Source of the DNA: Glaciimonas sp.
GTDB lineage: Bacteria; Pseudomonadota; Gammaproteobacteria; Burkholderiales; Burkholderiaceae_D
Reading direction: 5' to 3'
Assembly: GCA_012927625.1 (NCBI GenBank)
Contig: JABBOV010000008.1
Location: 372,001 to 436,000 of the forward strand
Length of the DNA: 64,000 nucleotides
In this document: positions 18,407 to 27,156 of the stretch, piece by piece
Numbering within the stretch: the first letter of the stretch is position 1
How the letters are laid out: every line of letters begins with the position of its first letter
Made by a program: the position numbers and the translations under genes
The notes under the pieces: model-generated
The model's input: the letters and a program-made list of their open reading frames with translations, nothing else
Databases searched by the model: none
Told to the model about the DNA's origin: nothing

Positions 18407-20536
18407 ATGCCAGAATCAAAGCAAATACGCGCAACTGTGCCGGTACCGTCAGACCCCAGAAAACTTGCATCCAGGGCGCTTGGCAAAATGGCGGACAAGC
18501 TAGCCAAACTGGGCCTGCGATCCAACATGGATCTGGCGCTTCACCTACCGCTGCGCTACGAGGATGAAACCCAGGTGCTGTCGATTCATGAAGCCGGCTT
18601 ACGCTTTGGGCAGCCGTCGCAGGTCGAAGGCGTGGTCAGCGGCTGCGAAGTGCAATACAAGCCGCGCCGTCAACTACTGGTCACGCTGGCCGACGATTCC
18701 GGCCAGTTGGTGATGCGCTTCCTGAATTTTTACGGCAGTCAACTAAAACAATTGGCTGAAGGCACCCGGTTGCGGGCGCGGGGAGAACTGCGGCATGGCT
18801 TTTTCGGGCCTGAGATGGTGCACCCGACTTACCAAATCGTCAATCTGGGAGCACCGCTGGCAACTGCGCTAACGCCGATTTACCCAGCCGGGGTCGGCCT
18901 GTCGCAAAGCTTTCTGCGCCGTGCCATTGCAGCAGCGCTGAACCAGCTCGATTGGCGCGACACCCTGCCGCCGGCTGTGTTGGCAGAGCTTGGCCTGTCA
19001 GCCTTCGAACCCGCAATTCGCCTGCTGCACAACCCACCGCCCAATGTCGATCAGCATGGATTGATGGAGCGCACACATCCCGCTTGGGAGCGGATGAAAT
19101 TCGATGAATTGCTGGCGCAGCAGCTATCGCTGAAACGCGCGCAAACGGCACGCCGTGCAGTCGGCGCACCGGCATTGGAGCGCATCGGACAACTGTCGAA
19201 TGCGTTCCTGATGACGTTACCGTTCGTGTTGACCAGAGCGCAGGAAAAAGTGCTGGCTGAAATCCGCAACGATTTGTGTGCCATCTTCCCGATGCAGCGG
19301 CTGCTGCAGGGCGATGTCGGCAGCGGCAAAACCGTAGTCGCGGCGCTGGCCGCCGCGCAGGCTATCGACAACGGCTACCAGGCAGCACTGATGGCGCCGA
19401 CCGAAATTCTAGCCGAGCAGCACTTCCGCAAAATCGCCGGCTGGATGGAGCCACTCGGCATCCAGGTCGCCTGGCTGACCGGTGGCCTAAAAAAGAAAGA
19501 GAAGCTGGAGGCGCTAGCTAGAATCGAGTCTGGTGCCGCGCAACTGGTGATTGGCACCCATGCACTGATCCAGGAAGCGGTCCAATTCGCCCGGCTAGGG
19601 CTGGTGATCGTCGATGAACAGCACCGCTTCGGCGTCGGCCAGCGCCTGAGTTTGCGGAATAAAGGAACTGCGAAGGACTCCAATGCACAGACCCCTGACC
19701 TGACGCCGCACCAGTTGATGATGAGTGCCACGCCGATCCCGCGCACGCTGGCAATGACGTATTACGCCGATCTCGAAATCTCGGTAATCGATGAACTGCC
19801 GCCCGGCCGCAGCCCGATTGTCACCCGCGCCATCGACCAAAGCCGGCGCGAAGAAGTGATCGCACGAGTGCATGCGGCGGCGCTCGAAGGGCGGCAAATC
19901 TATTGGGTTTGCCCTCTAATCGAAGAGTCCGAAGCATTGCAACTGCAAACCGCAACCGAGACCTACGCTACGCTGGTCGCAGCGTTGCCCAGTCTGCAGG
20001 TCGGGCTGGTGCACGGTCGCATGAAAGCGGTCGAAAAACAGGCGGTGATGGACGCCTTTAATCAAAACCGGGTGCAGGTGCTGGTCGCCACCACTGTGAT
20101 TGAAGTCGGGGTCGATGTGCCGAACGCATCGCTGATGGTGATCGAACACGCGGAACGCTTCGGCTTGTCGCAACTACACCAGTTACGTGGGCGGGTCGGA
20201 CGCGGCACGGCAGCCTCAGTCTGCCTGCTGTTGTACCAGAGTCCGCTGGGCTGGGTCGCCAAGCAGCGCCTGATGACCATGCGCTCCACCACCGACGGCT
20301 TCGAAATCGCCCGCAAGGATCTGGAAATCCGTGGCCCCGGCGAATTTTTAGGTGCGCGCCAATCAGGTCAGGCAATGCTACGATTCGCCGATCTGGAAAC
20401 TGACCAATGGCTAGTCGAAAAAGCGCGCAATCTGGCGCATTTTTTATTGCAGGACAAATCAGAAAACAGCGCGCGCATTGTAAAGGCACATCTGGCGCGC
20501 TGGCTGGGCGAACGAGAGGATTTTTTGCGGGTTTAA
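18407..20536 (+). CDS. recG: ATP-dependent DNA helicase RecG
   Basis: 709 residues. The N-terminal wedge/OB region ('LHLPLRYEDETQVLSI', 'VEGVVSGCEVQYKPRRQLLVTLADDSG') is followed by helicase motifs. These are Walker A 'LLQGDVGSGKTVVAALAA', motif Ia 'MAPTEILAEQH', motif II 'VIVDEQHRFGV' (DEQH), motif III 'MSATPIPRTLAMT', motif V 'VATTVIEVGVDVPNA' and motif VI 'LHQLRGRVGRG'. The family TRG-like 'RSTTDGFEIARKDLEIRGPGEFLGARQSG' lies near the C-terminus. RecG remodels stalled forks and Holliday junctions. It is monocistronic here and divergent from queA. Confidence 0.97.
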   Translation: MPESKQIRATVPVPSDPRKLASRALGKMADKLAKLGLRSNMDLALHLPLRYEDETQVLSIHEAGLRFGQPSQVEGVVSGCEVQYKPRRQLLVTLADDSGQLVMRFLNFYGSQLKQLAEGTRLRARGELRHGFFGPEMVHPTYQIVNLGAPLATALTPIYPAGVGLSQSFLRRAIAAALNQLDWRDTLPPAVLAELGLSAFEPAIRLLHNPPPNVDQHGLMERTHPAWERMKFDELLAQQLSLKRAQTARRAVGAPALERIGQLSNAFLMTLPFVLTRAQEKVLAEIRNDLCAIFPMQRLLQGDVGSGKTVVAALAAAQAIDNGYQAALMAPTEILAEQHFRKIAGWMEPLGIQVAWLTGGLKKKEKLEALARIESGAAQLVIGTHALIQEAVQFARLGLVIVDEQHRFGVGQRLSLRNKGTAKDSNAQTPDLTPHQLMMSATPIPRTLAMTYYADLEISVIDELPPGRSPIVTRAIDQSRREEVIARVHAAALEGRQIYWVCPLIEESEALQLQTATETYATLVAALPSLQVGLVHGRMKAVEKQAVMDAFNQNRVQVLVATTVIEVGVDVPNASLMVIEHAERFGLSQLHQLRGRVGRGTAASVCLLLYQSPLGWVAKQRLMTMRSTTDGFEIARKDLEIRGPGEFLGARQSGQAMLRFADLETDQWLVEKARNLAHFLLQDKSENSARIVKAHLARWLGEREDFLRV

Positions 20537-20667
20537 ATTGGGCGGGCTTGAAACCTGCCTCTACGTGGATACCACAACCGGCATCTGAAATTATCCGGCG
20601 ATTAAAGGCATTTTCCGCCAGGCGGATCAAAAAGTGATGCAATGCGCCCGCCAATATAATCTGACAG

Positions 20668-20787
20668 CGTAATTATTACGCGCACATCATTCGTGGCGAT
20701 CCAGCATATTTAAAAATTGCCGAATACAGTCAGACCAATCCGTTGCAATTGCTGGAAACCACCTATTATTCTGAAGGTAGCCATTGA
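20668..20787 (+). pseudogene. Possible gene remnant (39 codons, no start)
   Basis: Downstream of recG a frame open from just after a TGA at 20662 to a TGA at 20785 reads NYYAHIIRGDPAYLKIAEYS and ends TTYYSEGSH. The composition looks like real protein, but there is no start codon with a ribosome site and I do not recognise a family. It may be the C-terminal debris of a lost gene. The rest of 20537-20803 holds nothing recognisable. Confidence 0.2.
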
Positions 20788-20803
20788 CTGCTAATCAGCC
20801 GGG

Positions 20804-21211
20804 CTATCTGGCGGCAGACATTAATGAGATGACGTCGCAACCGGAAATATTGTCTTGATTTCGCTCAATCTCTGCCAGCAAATTAATCAAGGTCTCTAAC
20901 CAGGGGTAGCGTTGATAACGCTGGGCTTTGTTCTTTGCCTCCAAGTCAGAGATCATCTTCTGAGTCAAAATACGTGGCTGGGTTCTGCTACATCCCCCAC
21001 CGTTGAATTGCGCGCGCTTCCCGAGGTAAGCCATGGCACATTGTCGTTTATATGCGCTGATATCACCATAACAACTAACAAAATTATTGTTGCCTTGGCG
21101 CCCAATAATGTGTTGTAAATATCCCTTCCAGTCGCCCTCACGAATTTCAATCGCCACTTCTTTTGGATAGACGTCGGATACCTGGTCATTTGCGTAAAGT
21201 ACAGTTGACAT
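20804..21211 (-). CDS. Hypothetical protein, 135 residues
   Basis: The ATG at 21211 is preceded by a strong GGGGGTGAT ribosome site, which supports a real gene. The sequence (starting MSTVLYANDQVSDVYPKEVA, with 'GRQGNNNFVSCYGDISAYKRQCAMAYLGKRAQF') shows no signal peptide or membrane helix and is mixed polar. I do not recognise a family. It is isolated: recG and a possible gene remnant lie on one side, and about 340 bp of A+T-rich non-coding DNA (21212-21553) on the other. Confidence 0.6.
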   Translation of the reverse strand: MSTVLYANDQVSDVYPKEVAIEIREGDWKGYLQHIIGRQGNNNFVSCYGDISAYKRQCAMAYLGKRAQFNGGGCSRTQPRILTQKMISDLEAKNKAQRYQRYPWLETLINLLAEIERNQDNISGCDVISLMSAAR

Positions 21212-21553
21212 ATCACCCCCGATGTTGCGTTATTAAATTATCACGCTAACTTGCTATTCAGCCCAACCAGAGTTCGCTTCAATAGTGAGTTCATAAACGT
21301 TTTTCGTTAGATCATGCCGCTTCGTCTTTTAACTAGCATTTTTATATTAGTTGATAATTTTGTAATTAATACTGAGAAATAACAAAGTAAACGTCAATAA
21401 TTAATCGCGCACTGCAATCAGCAGCAGCGCCTTGGGCAGGTTAAAGAGTGTGCAGGATATAAGTTGTGGATCAGGACGCAGAAACAATGCACAGATTATT
21501 TTACGTATGTTGATTGCTGGCTTGAACTATATGGATGCAATTCGAACCGCCAC
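21212..21553. other. Intergenic, A+T-rich, no feature seen
   Basis: About 340 bp between the hypothetical gene at 20804 and the stop of the GGDEF-EAL gene. No hairpin, repeat or coding frame was supported. Confidence 0.4.
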
Positions 21554-23980
21554 TCAAGCCAGCGCATCCTCGATCCGAACCGGAGTGCCAATATGGCAGC
21601 CCTGTGCGAAGTCCACGCCAAGCTCACGCAACAAACCCAGAATCGACTCGCTCTCCACCCGCTCGGCGATAGTGCGCTTGCCCGTCAGATGCGCTATTTC
21701 ATTGATGCTGCGAACCATTGCACAGTCGACCACATCGGTTGCCATGTTTTTGACAATTTGGCCATCGATTTTGAGGTAGTCCACCGGCAAACGCTTGACG
21801 CAAGCCATTGACGACATGCCGCCGCCAAAATTATCGAGCGCGATCCGTGCACCACGCTGATGCAACATATCAAAAAAAACCAGGGCATCGTCCAGATGTT
21901 CGGTCACCGCAGTTTCCGTGATTTGAAAGCACCATTTTTTTGGAGATACCTGTCCTCGATCAAGAAGCTTGCAGACAAAGCGATGGAAATCCCGGTCGCC
22001 AACCGATTGCCCAGACAAGTTGATGACGATAGTGTGGACGCAGTCAATGGCGCCCTGTTGCGCAACCATCCACGCGCACGCATGCGTCACTACCCATCGG
22101 TCGATTTGCGTAGCCAGTCCGTACCGCTGTGCAACCGGAATGATCGCGTCGGAAAAAATCAAGTTGCCGGTATTTTCGCGCAATCCCAGCAAGACTTCAA
22201 AGTGGCGGCCCGCTAGCGCACCGTCACCCAATGCCTTGATGGCCTGCACAAAAAGCTCAAAACGGTCAGTTTCAATTGCTTGTTGTATGCGCGTTGCCCA
22301 CTGCATCTGATCATGCTGTGCAAGTATCGCCGTGTCCAGGTCTTCATAGACATGGACACGGCCACGGCCAGCTTTCTTGGCCGCGAAACAAGCGCCGTCA
22401 GCAGCCTGCTGCGCTAGCGAGGCGCTGTCCCAGCGGCGATCCAGCAGTGCCACGCCGATGCTGGCACCCACGCGAAAAGACTTGCCGCTGTGTTGGAAGT
22501 GCAGCTCCGCCACGCGGTCACAAACATTTTTTGCGATGCGTTGCGCGGTTTCCAAATCGCAATTTTCAAGAATCAGAGCAAATTCGTCGCCACCCAGGCG
22601 CGCCACCGTGTCCTTGGCCCGTACGCATTTGAGCAGCAATGCCGACACCTGCCGCAGCAGGAGATCGCCGGCAGCGTGCCCACAACTGTCATTGACGATC
22701 TTGAATCGATCCAGATCAATGTAGCACAGTGCGTGCCCGGCGCCGGTAGTGAGCGCCGACTCGAACATCTGTTTCAGGATGCGATCGAACTCTGCACGAT
22801 TGGGAAGTCCTGTCAAATGATCGTGGGCGGCACGGTGTTCCACTTCCTGACGCAGTTTGCGCTGATCCGTTACATCACGAAACACCATAACCACACCGGT
22901 GATGGAGCCGTCGCCACTAAAAATTGGCGCGGCCGAATCTTCCACCGCGCACTCCTTACCGCCTTTAGCGATCAACACCGCGTCTCTCGCCAGGCCCACA
23001 ATCGTGCGTTCGGCCAGGCAACGGGCCACCGGGTTTTCTACCGGCGAGCGGGTATCCTGATGGACGATGTTGAACACGCGTGCCATAGATTGGCCTACAG
23101 CTTCGGATTGACTCCAGCCGGTCAGCCGTTCGGCAATCGGGTTCAGGTACTCGACCTGCCCGACTGCATTGGTGGTGATGACCGCATCTCCAATCGAACG
23201 CAGCGTCACCAGGGTCCGCTCATGTTCACTGGCCAGTGCCACTTCCAGCAGCTTGCGGTCGGTCACGTCAGAAACGTAACCATGCCAGATTACGCCGCCG
23301 TCCGAGCGCGACTCAGGCATGGCATTACCCTCTAGCCATCGGATACCGTGAAGTGGCAAATTGACACGGTAAATTTGATGCCAAGGATGCAATGCTTGCG
23401 CGGACGCCTTGACGCCGGAAGTGACCCGGGCGAGGTCATCCGGGTGAATGCGCTTGAAAACCTGATCGGCACTCTGCTGCACCTGCAAAGGGCTCAAACC
23501 ATAAATGGCCCGTATGCCTTCACTGGCGTAAGGAAAACAGGACGTACCATCAGCGCGCTGCAGGTACTGAAAAACCGCCCCGGGGATCTGCTCGGTAGCT
23601 TTTTTAATTTTGAAAAGCTCATCTTCCAGCCGCTTGCGTTGGTTCATCTGAACCACGACGCATTCTGTGACCGTGCCGCTTTCCCGCTGGCGGCACACTG
23701 CATTGAAAAGTACGGGAATTTCTCCGCCATGGGCACCCGCCAGATGCAAGGATATCTCTTCTACATGACCATGCATGTAGAGCATGGTTAGCACCTGCAT
23801 GTGAAACATCAGCCGATTAGAGGGCGTCAACAAGTGATCCAGCGACTTACCTGTCAAATCCGCAGGAGCTACGCCCAATATGTCCGCCAGTGTCTGGTTG
23901 ACAGCTAGCAGCACCAAATCTTCACCAAACGTGAATACGCCACAGGGTGCGTGTTGCAGATCGAATGAGGACAGATTCAT
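21554..23980 (-). CDS. PAS-PAS-PAS-GGDEF-EAL signalling protein with degenerate EAL domain
   Basis: 808 residues. Three PAS segments (about 5-115, 130-255, 265-375) precede a GGDEF domain (about 380-540) whose active site is intact ('ARLGGDEFALIL'; the RxxD I-site position reads RAKD). The EAL domain (about 555-805) departs from consensus: the signature E-x-L-x-R is EVLLG, the metal-binding DDFG is DNFG, and EGVE is ERVE; the 'INLSG', 'ETAVT' and 'LKID' parts remain. It may therefore make c-di-GMP while the EAL half senses rather than hydrolyses it. It starts 15 bp after the RsbQ-like hydrolase gene, in one operon. There is no membrane segment. Confidence 0.88.
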   Translation of the reverse strand: MNLSSFDLQHAPCGVFTFGEDLVLLAVNQTLADILGVAPADLTGKSLDHLLTPSNRLMFHMQVLTMLYMHGHVEEISLHLAGAHGGEIPVLFNAVCRQRESGTVTECVVVQMNQRKRLEDELFKIKKATEQIPGAVFQYLQRADGTSCFPYASEGIRAIYGLSPLQVQQSADQVFKRIHPDDLARVTSGVKASAQALHPWHQIYRVNLPLHGIRWLEGNAMPESRSDGGVIWHGYVSDVTDRKLLEVALASEHERTLVTLRSIGDAVITTNAVGQVEYLNPIAERLTGWSQSEAVGQSMARVFNIVHQDTRSPVENPVARCLAERTIVGLARDAVLIAKGGKECAVEDSAAPIFSGDGSITGVVMVFRDVTDQRKLRQEVEHRAAHDHLTGLPNRAEFDRILKQMFESALTTGAGHALCYIDLDRFKIVNDSCGHAAGDLLLRQVSALLLKCVRAKDTVARLGGDEFALILENCDLETAQRIAKNVCDRVAELHFQHSGKSFRVGASIGVALLDRRWDSASLAQQAADGACFAAKKAGRGRVHVYEDLDTAILAQHDQMQWATRIQQAIETDRFELFVQAIKALGDGALAGRHFEVLLGLRENTGNLIFSDAIIPVAQRYGLATQIDRWVVTHACAWMVAQQGAIDCVHTIVINLSGQSVGDRDFHRFVCKLLDRGQVSPKKWCFQITETAVTEHLDDALVFFDMLHQRGARIALDNFGGGMSSMACVKRLPVDYLKIDGQIVKNMATDVVDCAMVRSINEIAHLTGKRTIAERVESESILGLLRELGVDFAQGCHIGTPVRIEDALA

Positions 23981-23995
23981 GGTTTTTAACGTAGA

Positions 23996-24799
23996 TCAGA
24001 CGCCCGCTTGCAGGTACTCGCGAATCAACGCAATGGTTTCTTGAGGGTGGCTCATGTGCGGGCAGTGTCCAGTAGCCTTCATTTGCTGCAACCTGCTATT
24101 GACCAGATGCCGGTGCAGATAACTGCCAACCTCAACCGGGGCGACAGAGTCTTGGGCGCACTGGAGAATCAAGGTGGGCTTATCAAAACCACGCAGATCA
24201 TTGCGATTGTCGGCCAAAAATGCAGCGGCGGCAAAGCGTCTGGCAATGGGCGGGTCCATGGCGCAAAAACTGGCTTCAAGCTCTTCGGCCAAAGCAGGTC
24301 GGTCGGGGTTTTTCATCACCATGCCCGCCAGGTAGTTGGCCCAGCCGGGCTGGTTGCGCTCGATCATGTCCAGCAATCCTTCGATGTCTGCCTGCTCGAA
24401 ACCGCCTTTGTAATCGGGCGGATCGTTCAGGTAGCGTGGTGAGGGGCAGATCATGACCAATCGATCAATCCGCTGTGGAATCTCGGTCGCGGCCAGCAGA
24501 CAGATCATGCTGCTAACCGAGTGCGCGACCAGGATGGCGTTCTGCAGATCGAGCGACTCGCAAACCTCGACCACATCTTTTGCATAACCGCGCAGGCTGG
24601 CATAGCGTTGCGGATCGTAGGCATCCGGGTCGGAGTGGCCGGCACCCACATAATCGAACAGTACCACGGTGTAGTCTTGCTCGAAAGCCGGGCTGAGCAA
24701 GCGCCACATCACCTGATCGCAGCCAAAGCCGTGAGCAAAAACCATCGGCTGCCGGCCGCGTCCAAAAACCTGGACGTTGTTTCTTTGCTGGATATTCAT
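23996..24799 (-). CDS. RsbQ-like alpha/beta hydrolase
   Basis: 267 residues from the ATG at 24799; the in-frame start at 24862 adds an unconserved tail. It closely resembles Bacillus RsbQ along its length: 'FAHGFGCDQVMWRLLSPAFEQDYTVVLFDYVGAGHSD', 'VAHSVSSM' (nucleophile Ser), 'CPSPRYLNDPPDYKGGFEQ', 'LILQCAQDS' (Asp) and 'GHCPHMSHPQETI' (His). RsbQ and the related plant receptors D14/KAI2 process or bind a small hydrophobic molecule; in Bacillus RsbQ activates the PAS-containing phosphatase RsbP. Here the partner encoded 15 bp downstream is a PAS-GGDEF-EAL protein, so the ligand signal probably feeds into c-di-GMP. Confidence 0.88.
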   Translation of the reverse strand: MNIQQRNNVQVFGRGRQPMVFAHGFGCDQVMWRLLSPAFEQDYTVVLFDYVGAGHSDPDAYDPQRYASLRGYAKDVVEVCESLDLQNAILVAHSVSSMICLLAATEIPQRIDRLVMICPSPRYLNDPPDYKGGFEQADIEGLLDMIERNQPGWANYLAGMVMKNPDRPALAEELEASFCAMDPPIARRFAAAAFLADNRNDLRGFDKPTLILQCAQDSVAPVEVGSYLHRHLVNSRLQQMKATGHCPHMSHPQETIALIREYLQAGV

Positions 24800-25013
24800 G
24801 CGCCAATCTTTCTCGGTAGAACGCTGATCCTGACAGGTTGGGACGGCATATGATGAATCCATGTGCCGGCAGTTCTATCATCCTACCCGAGCAGACGGAT
24901 GCTGGCTCAAATTTTAATGCCGAAATTGTCACTCGACAACATTAGGCGAATTAGTCGAAATAATTTTTTAAATCTGGCGATCGGGTTAGCGGCTTCACCG
25001 CGTGACCCGACAT

Positions 25014-25790
25014 TTACACAGCTTCCATCACGGCGCGCAGAAATGCCTGGGTGCGTTCGTTCTGCGGTGCGCCGAAAATCTGTTCCGGGGTGCCTTGTTC
25101 GACAATTTTACCTTCGGAAAAGAAGCAGACCCGATCGGCAAATTCGCGCGCAAAGCCCATCTGGTGCGTCACCATCAGCATGGTGAGATTATGCTCGTCG
25201 CCCAGGCGGCGAATTACATTCAGCACTTCACCGCAGAGTTCCGGGTCGAGCGCCGACGTTACCTCATCGAACAGCATCACTTGCGGGCGCATCGCGAGGG
25301 CGCGTGCAATCGCCACCCGCTGTTGCTGGCCGCCGGATAATTGCGACGGATAGTGTTTGAACTTGTCCGAGAGCCCGACCATGTCCAGCAGTTCGCTGGC
25401 GCGTTCGGTGGCTTCTGCCTTGCTCAGACCGAGTGCCTTGACCGGAGCTTCGACCACATTTTGCAATGCGCTCATATGCGGGAACAGGTTGAAGTTCTGG
25501 AACACCATGCCGATTTTGCGGCGGCCCTGGCGCTTGTAGCTTTCGCTGGCGGGCACCAAGCCGCCGTTGCGCGGCATGTGGGTAAGCGGCGCACCGTCGA
25601 CTTCTATCATGCCATCGTTAATCCCTTCGAGCATCATCAGCACACGCAACAGAGTCGATTTGCCAGAGCCGCTGGGACCAATAATCGCCACTTTTTCATT
25701 GGCCGCCACGTCCAGATCCAGATGGTCGAGGACAGTGAGCGGGCCGTAGCGTTTTGTCACATCGCTGAAACGGATCATGGGAGATGTCAT
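25014..25790 (-). CDS. ehuA: Ectoine/hydroxyectoine ABC transporter ATP-binding protein EhuA
   Basis: 258 residues, polar-amino-acid-transporter type ATPase: Walker A GPSGSGKST, Q-loop 'MVFQNFNLFPHMSALQNV', signature LSGGQQQRVAIARALA, Walker B VMLFDEVTSALDPEL and switch 'MVTHQMGFAREFAD'. The characteristic insertion after 'PLTHMPRNGGLVPASESYKRQGRRKIG' and the neighbouring ehuBCD and ect genes support EhuA. It energises uptake of ectoine and hydroxyectoine. It is the last gene of the cluster, 23 bp after ehuD. Confidence 0.88.
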   Translation of the reverse strand: MTSPMIRFSDVTKRYGPLTVLDHLDLDVAANEKVAIIGPSGSGKSTLLRVLMMLEGINDGMIEVDGAPLTHMPRNGGLVPASESYKRQGRRKIGMVFQNFNLFPHMSALQNVVEAPVKALGLSKAEATERASELLDMVGLSDKFKHYPSQLSGGQQQRVAIARALAMRPQVMLFDEVTSALDPELCGEVLNVIRRLGDEHNLTMLMVTHQMGFAREFADRVCFFSEGKIVEQGTPEQIFGAPQNERTQAFLRAVMEAV

Positions 25791-25813
25791 GTTTTATCCT
25801 GTGAAAAGCATTT

Positions 25814-26479
25814 TTATGGCATGCGCAAATACGCTTCAAGCTTGCGCACCAGCAGCGCGACGACGATGCTGATGACCAGAAAGAACAGGCCAGCCATCGT
25901 GATGGGTTCGATATAGCGAAACGATTGCGAGCCGATGTTTTTGGCCTGCAGCATGAGTTCAACCACGGTGATGGCCGACAGCACCGGGGTGTCCTTGAAC
26001 ATCGCAATCAAATAATTGCCCAGCGCCGGCACGATGGGCCGGATCGCCTGCGGCAGCACGATGCTGCGATACGCATTCAAAGGCGAAAGGCTCAATGCCT
26101 TGGCCGCTTCCCACTGGCCGCGCGGCACGCCGTTCAGGCCGGCCCGATACACTTCCGCCACATAACAAGAGTAATGCAGTGCGATGCCTATCGTACCGGC
26201 GGCCAGCGCCGACAACGTCAGGCCGTATTCCGGCATCACGTAGAACAGAAAATACAACTGGATCAACAGCGGCGTGCTGCGGATGAATTCGATCACGGCA
26301 GCGGCCGGCCACGACAGCCAGCGCAACTGCGCGCGACGCATGACAGCCAGCAGCAAGCCGAACACCAGCGCAATTGCAAACGCAACAAAGGTGATGCCAA
26401 TGGTGTACAACGAAGCACGCAGCAAGTCAGGCAGAATCTGGGCAGCGAACTGCCAGTCGAACAAGGTGCGCCCGCTCAC
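25814..26479 (-). CDS. ehuD: Ectoine/hydroxyectoine ABC transporter permease EhuD
   Basis: 221 residues, His/Glu/polar amino-acid permease family (HEQRo/His_Glu_Gln type) with about five helices. The EAA loop reads 'GVPRGQWEAAKALSLSPLNAYRSIVLPQAIRPIVP'. It overlaps the end of ehuC by 4 bp (translational coupling). With EhuC it forms the membrane channel of the ectoine importer. Assignment as D rather than C follows the gene order ehuB-C-D-A. Confidence 0.85.
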   Translation of the reverse strand: MSGRTLFDWQFAAQILPDLLRASLYTIGITFVAFAIALVFGLLLAVMRRAQLRWLSWPAAAVIEFIRSTPLLIQLYFLFYVMPEYGLTLSALAAGTIGIALHYSCYVAEVYRAGLNGVPRGQWEAAKALSLSPLNAYRSIVLPQAIRPIVPALGNYLIAMFKDTPVLSAITVVELMLQAKNIGSQSFRYIEPITMAGLFFLVISIVVALLVRKLEAYLRMP

Positions 26480-27144
26480 ATGCGCCCCCGCTTTAAGCCA
26501 CCGCTCAAACCGCGATTAAGTCGCCGTTCCAGCATGCGCATGCCCAGATTGATCGCCTGTGCCAGCACAAAGTAAATCAGCAACGCGATTGTGAAAATTT
26601 CCCCGGTGCGGAAAGTCGCCTGCACCAGTTGATTTGCACGAAACGTCAGATCAGCCAGCGTAATCAGGGATACCAGCGAGGTTCCTTTGAGTAATTCGAT
26701 TAGCAGATTGGTGGCCGGCGGAATCGCTTTAGCCATTGCCTGCGGCAACACAATGTCCAGAAAGCGGTGCAGCGGTGAAAGATTCAGCGCAATAGCCGCC
26801 TCAATCTGGCCGCGTGGCACCGCCGCAAACGCGCCGCGCATCACTTCCGCGCCATAGGCACCAATGTTGAGACCAAGACCGAGCGCCGCAACCATGAACG
26901 GCGTCAACGTGAGGTTGAACGGCGGCAGCGGCAGCACAAAGAACAGCCAGAATAATTGCACTAGCAGTGACGTGCCGCGAAATACTTCGATATAGATATT
27001 GGCCAGCCAGCGCAAGCCGCGCAACGGCGACAACTTGGCCAGTGCAGCCACTAGCGCCAACGCAACTGCCAACAGCGCGGCCATACAGGTGATACGGATG
27101 GTAACTAACGTCCCTTCCAGCAGGAGCGGCAAAAGTTCACGCAT
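26476..27144 (-). CDS. ehuC: Ectoine/hydroxyectoine ABC transporter permease EhuC
   Basis: 222 residues, polar-amino-acid permease family. It has an EAA loop 'AVPRGQIEAAIALNLSPLHRFLDIVLPQAMAKAIPP' and family segment 'IYIEVFRGTSLLVQLFWLFFVLP'. It starts 12 bp after ehuB and overlaps ehuD by 4 bp. The product pairs with EhuD in the inner membrane. Confidence 0.86.
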   Translation of the reverse strand: MRELLPLLLEGTLVTIRITCMAALLAVALALVAALAKLSPLRGLRWLANIYIEVFRGTSLLVQLFWLFFVLPLPPFNLTLTPFMVAALGLGLNIGAYGAEVMRGAFAAVPRGQIEAAIALNLSPLHRFLDIVLPQAMAKAIPPATNLLIELLKGTSLVSLITLADLTFRANQLVQATFRTGEIFTIALLIYFVLAQAINLGMRMLERRLNRGLSGGLKRGRM

Positions 27145-27156
27145 AGCACCGGCCCG

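Noticed and set aside
22490..23335. 281-codon plus-strand frame inside the PAS-GGDEF-EAL gene
   Set aside because: Antisense shadow without domain similarity or ribosome site.
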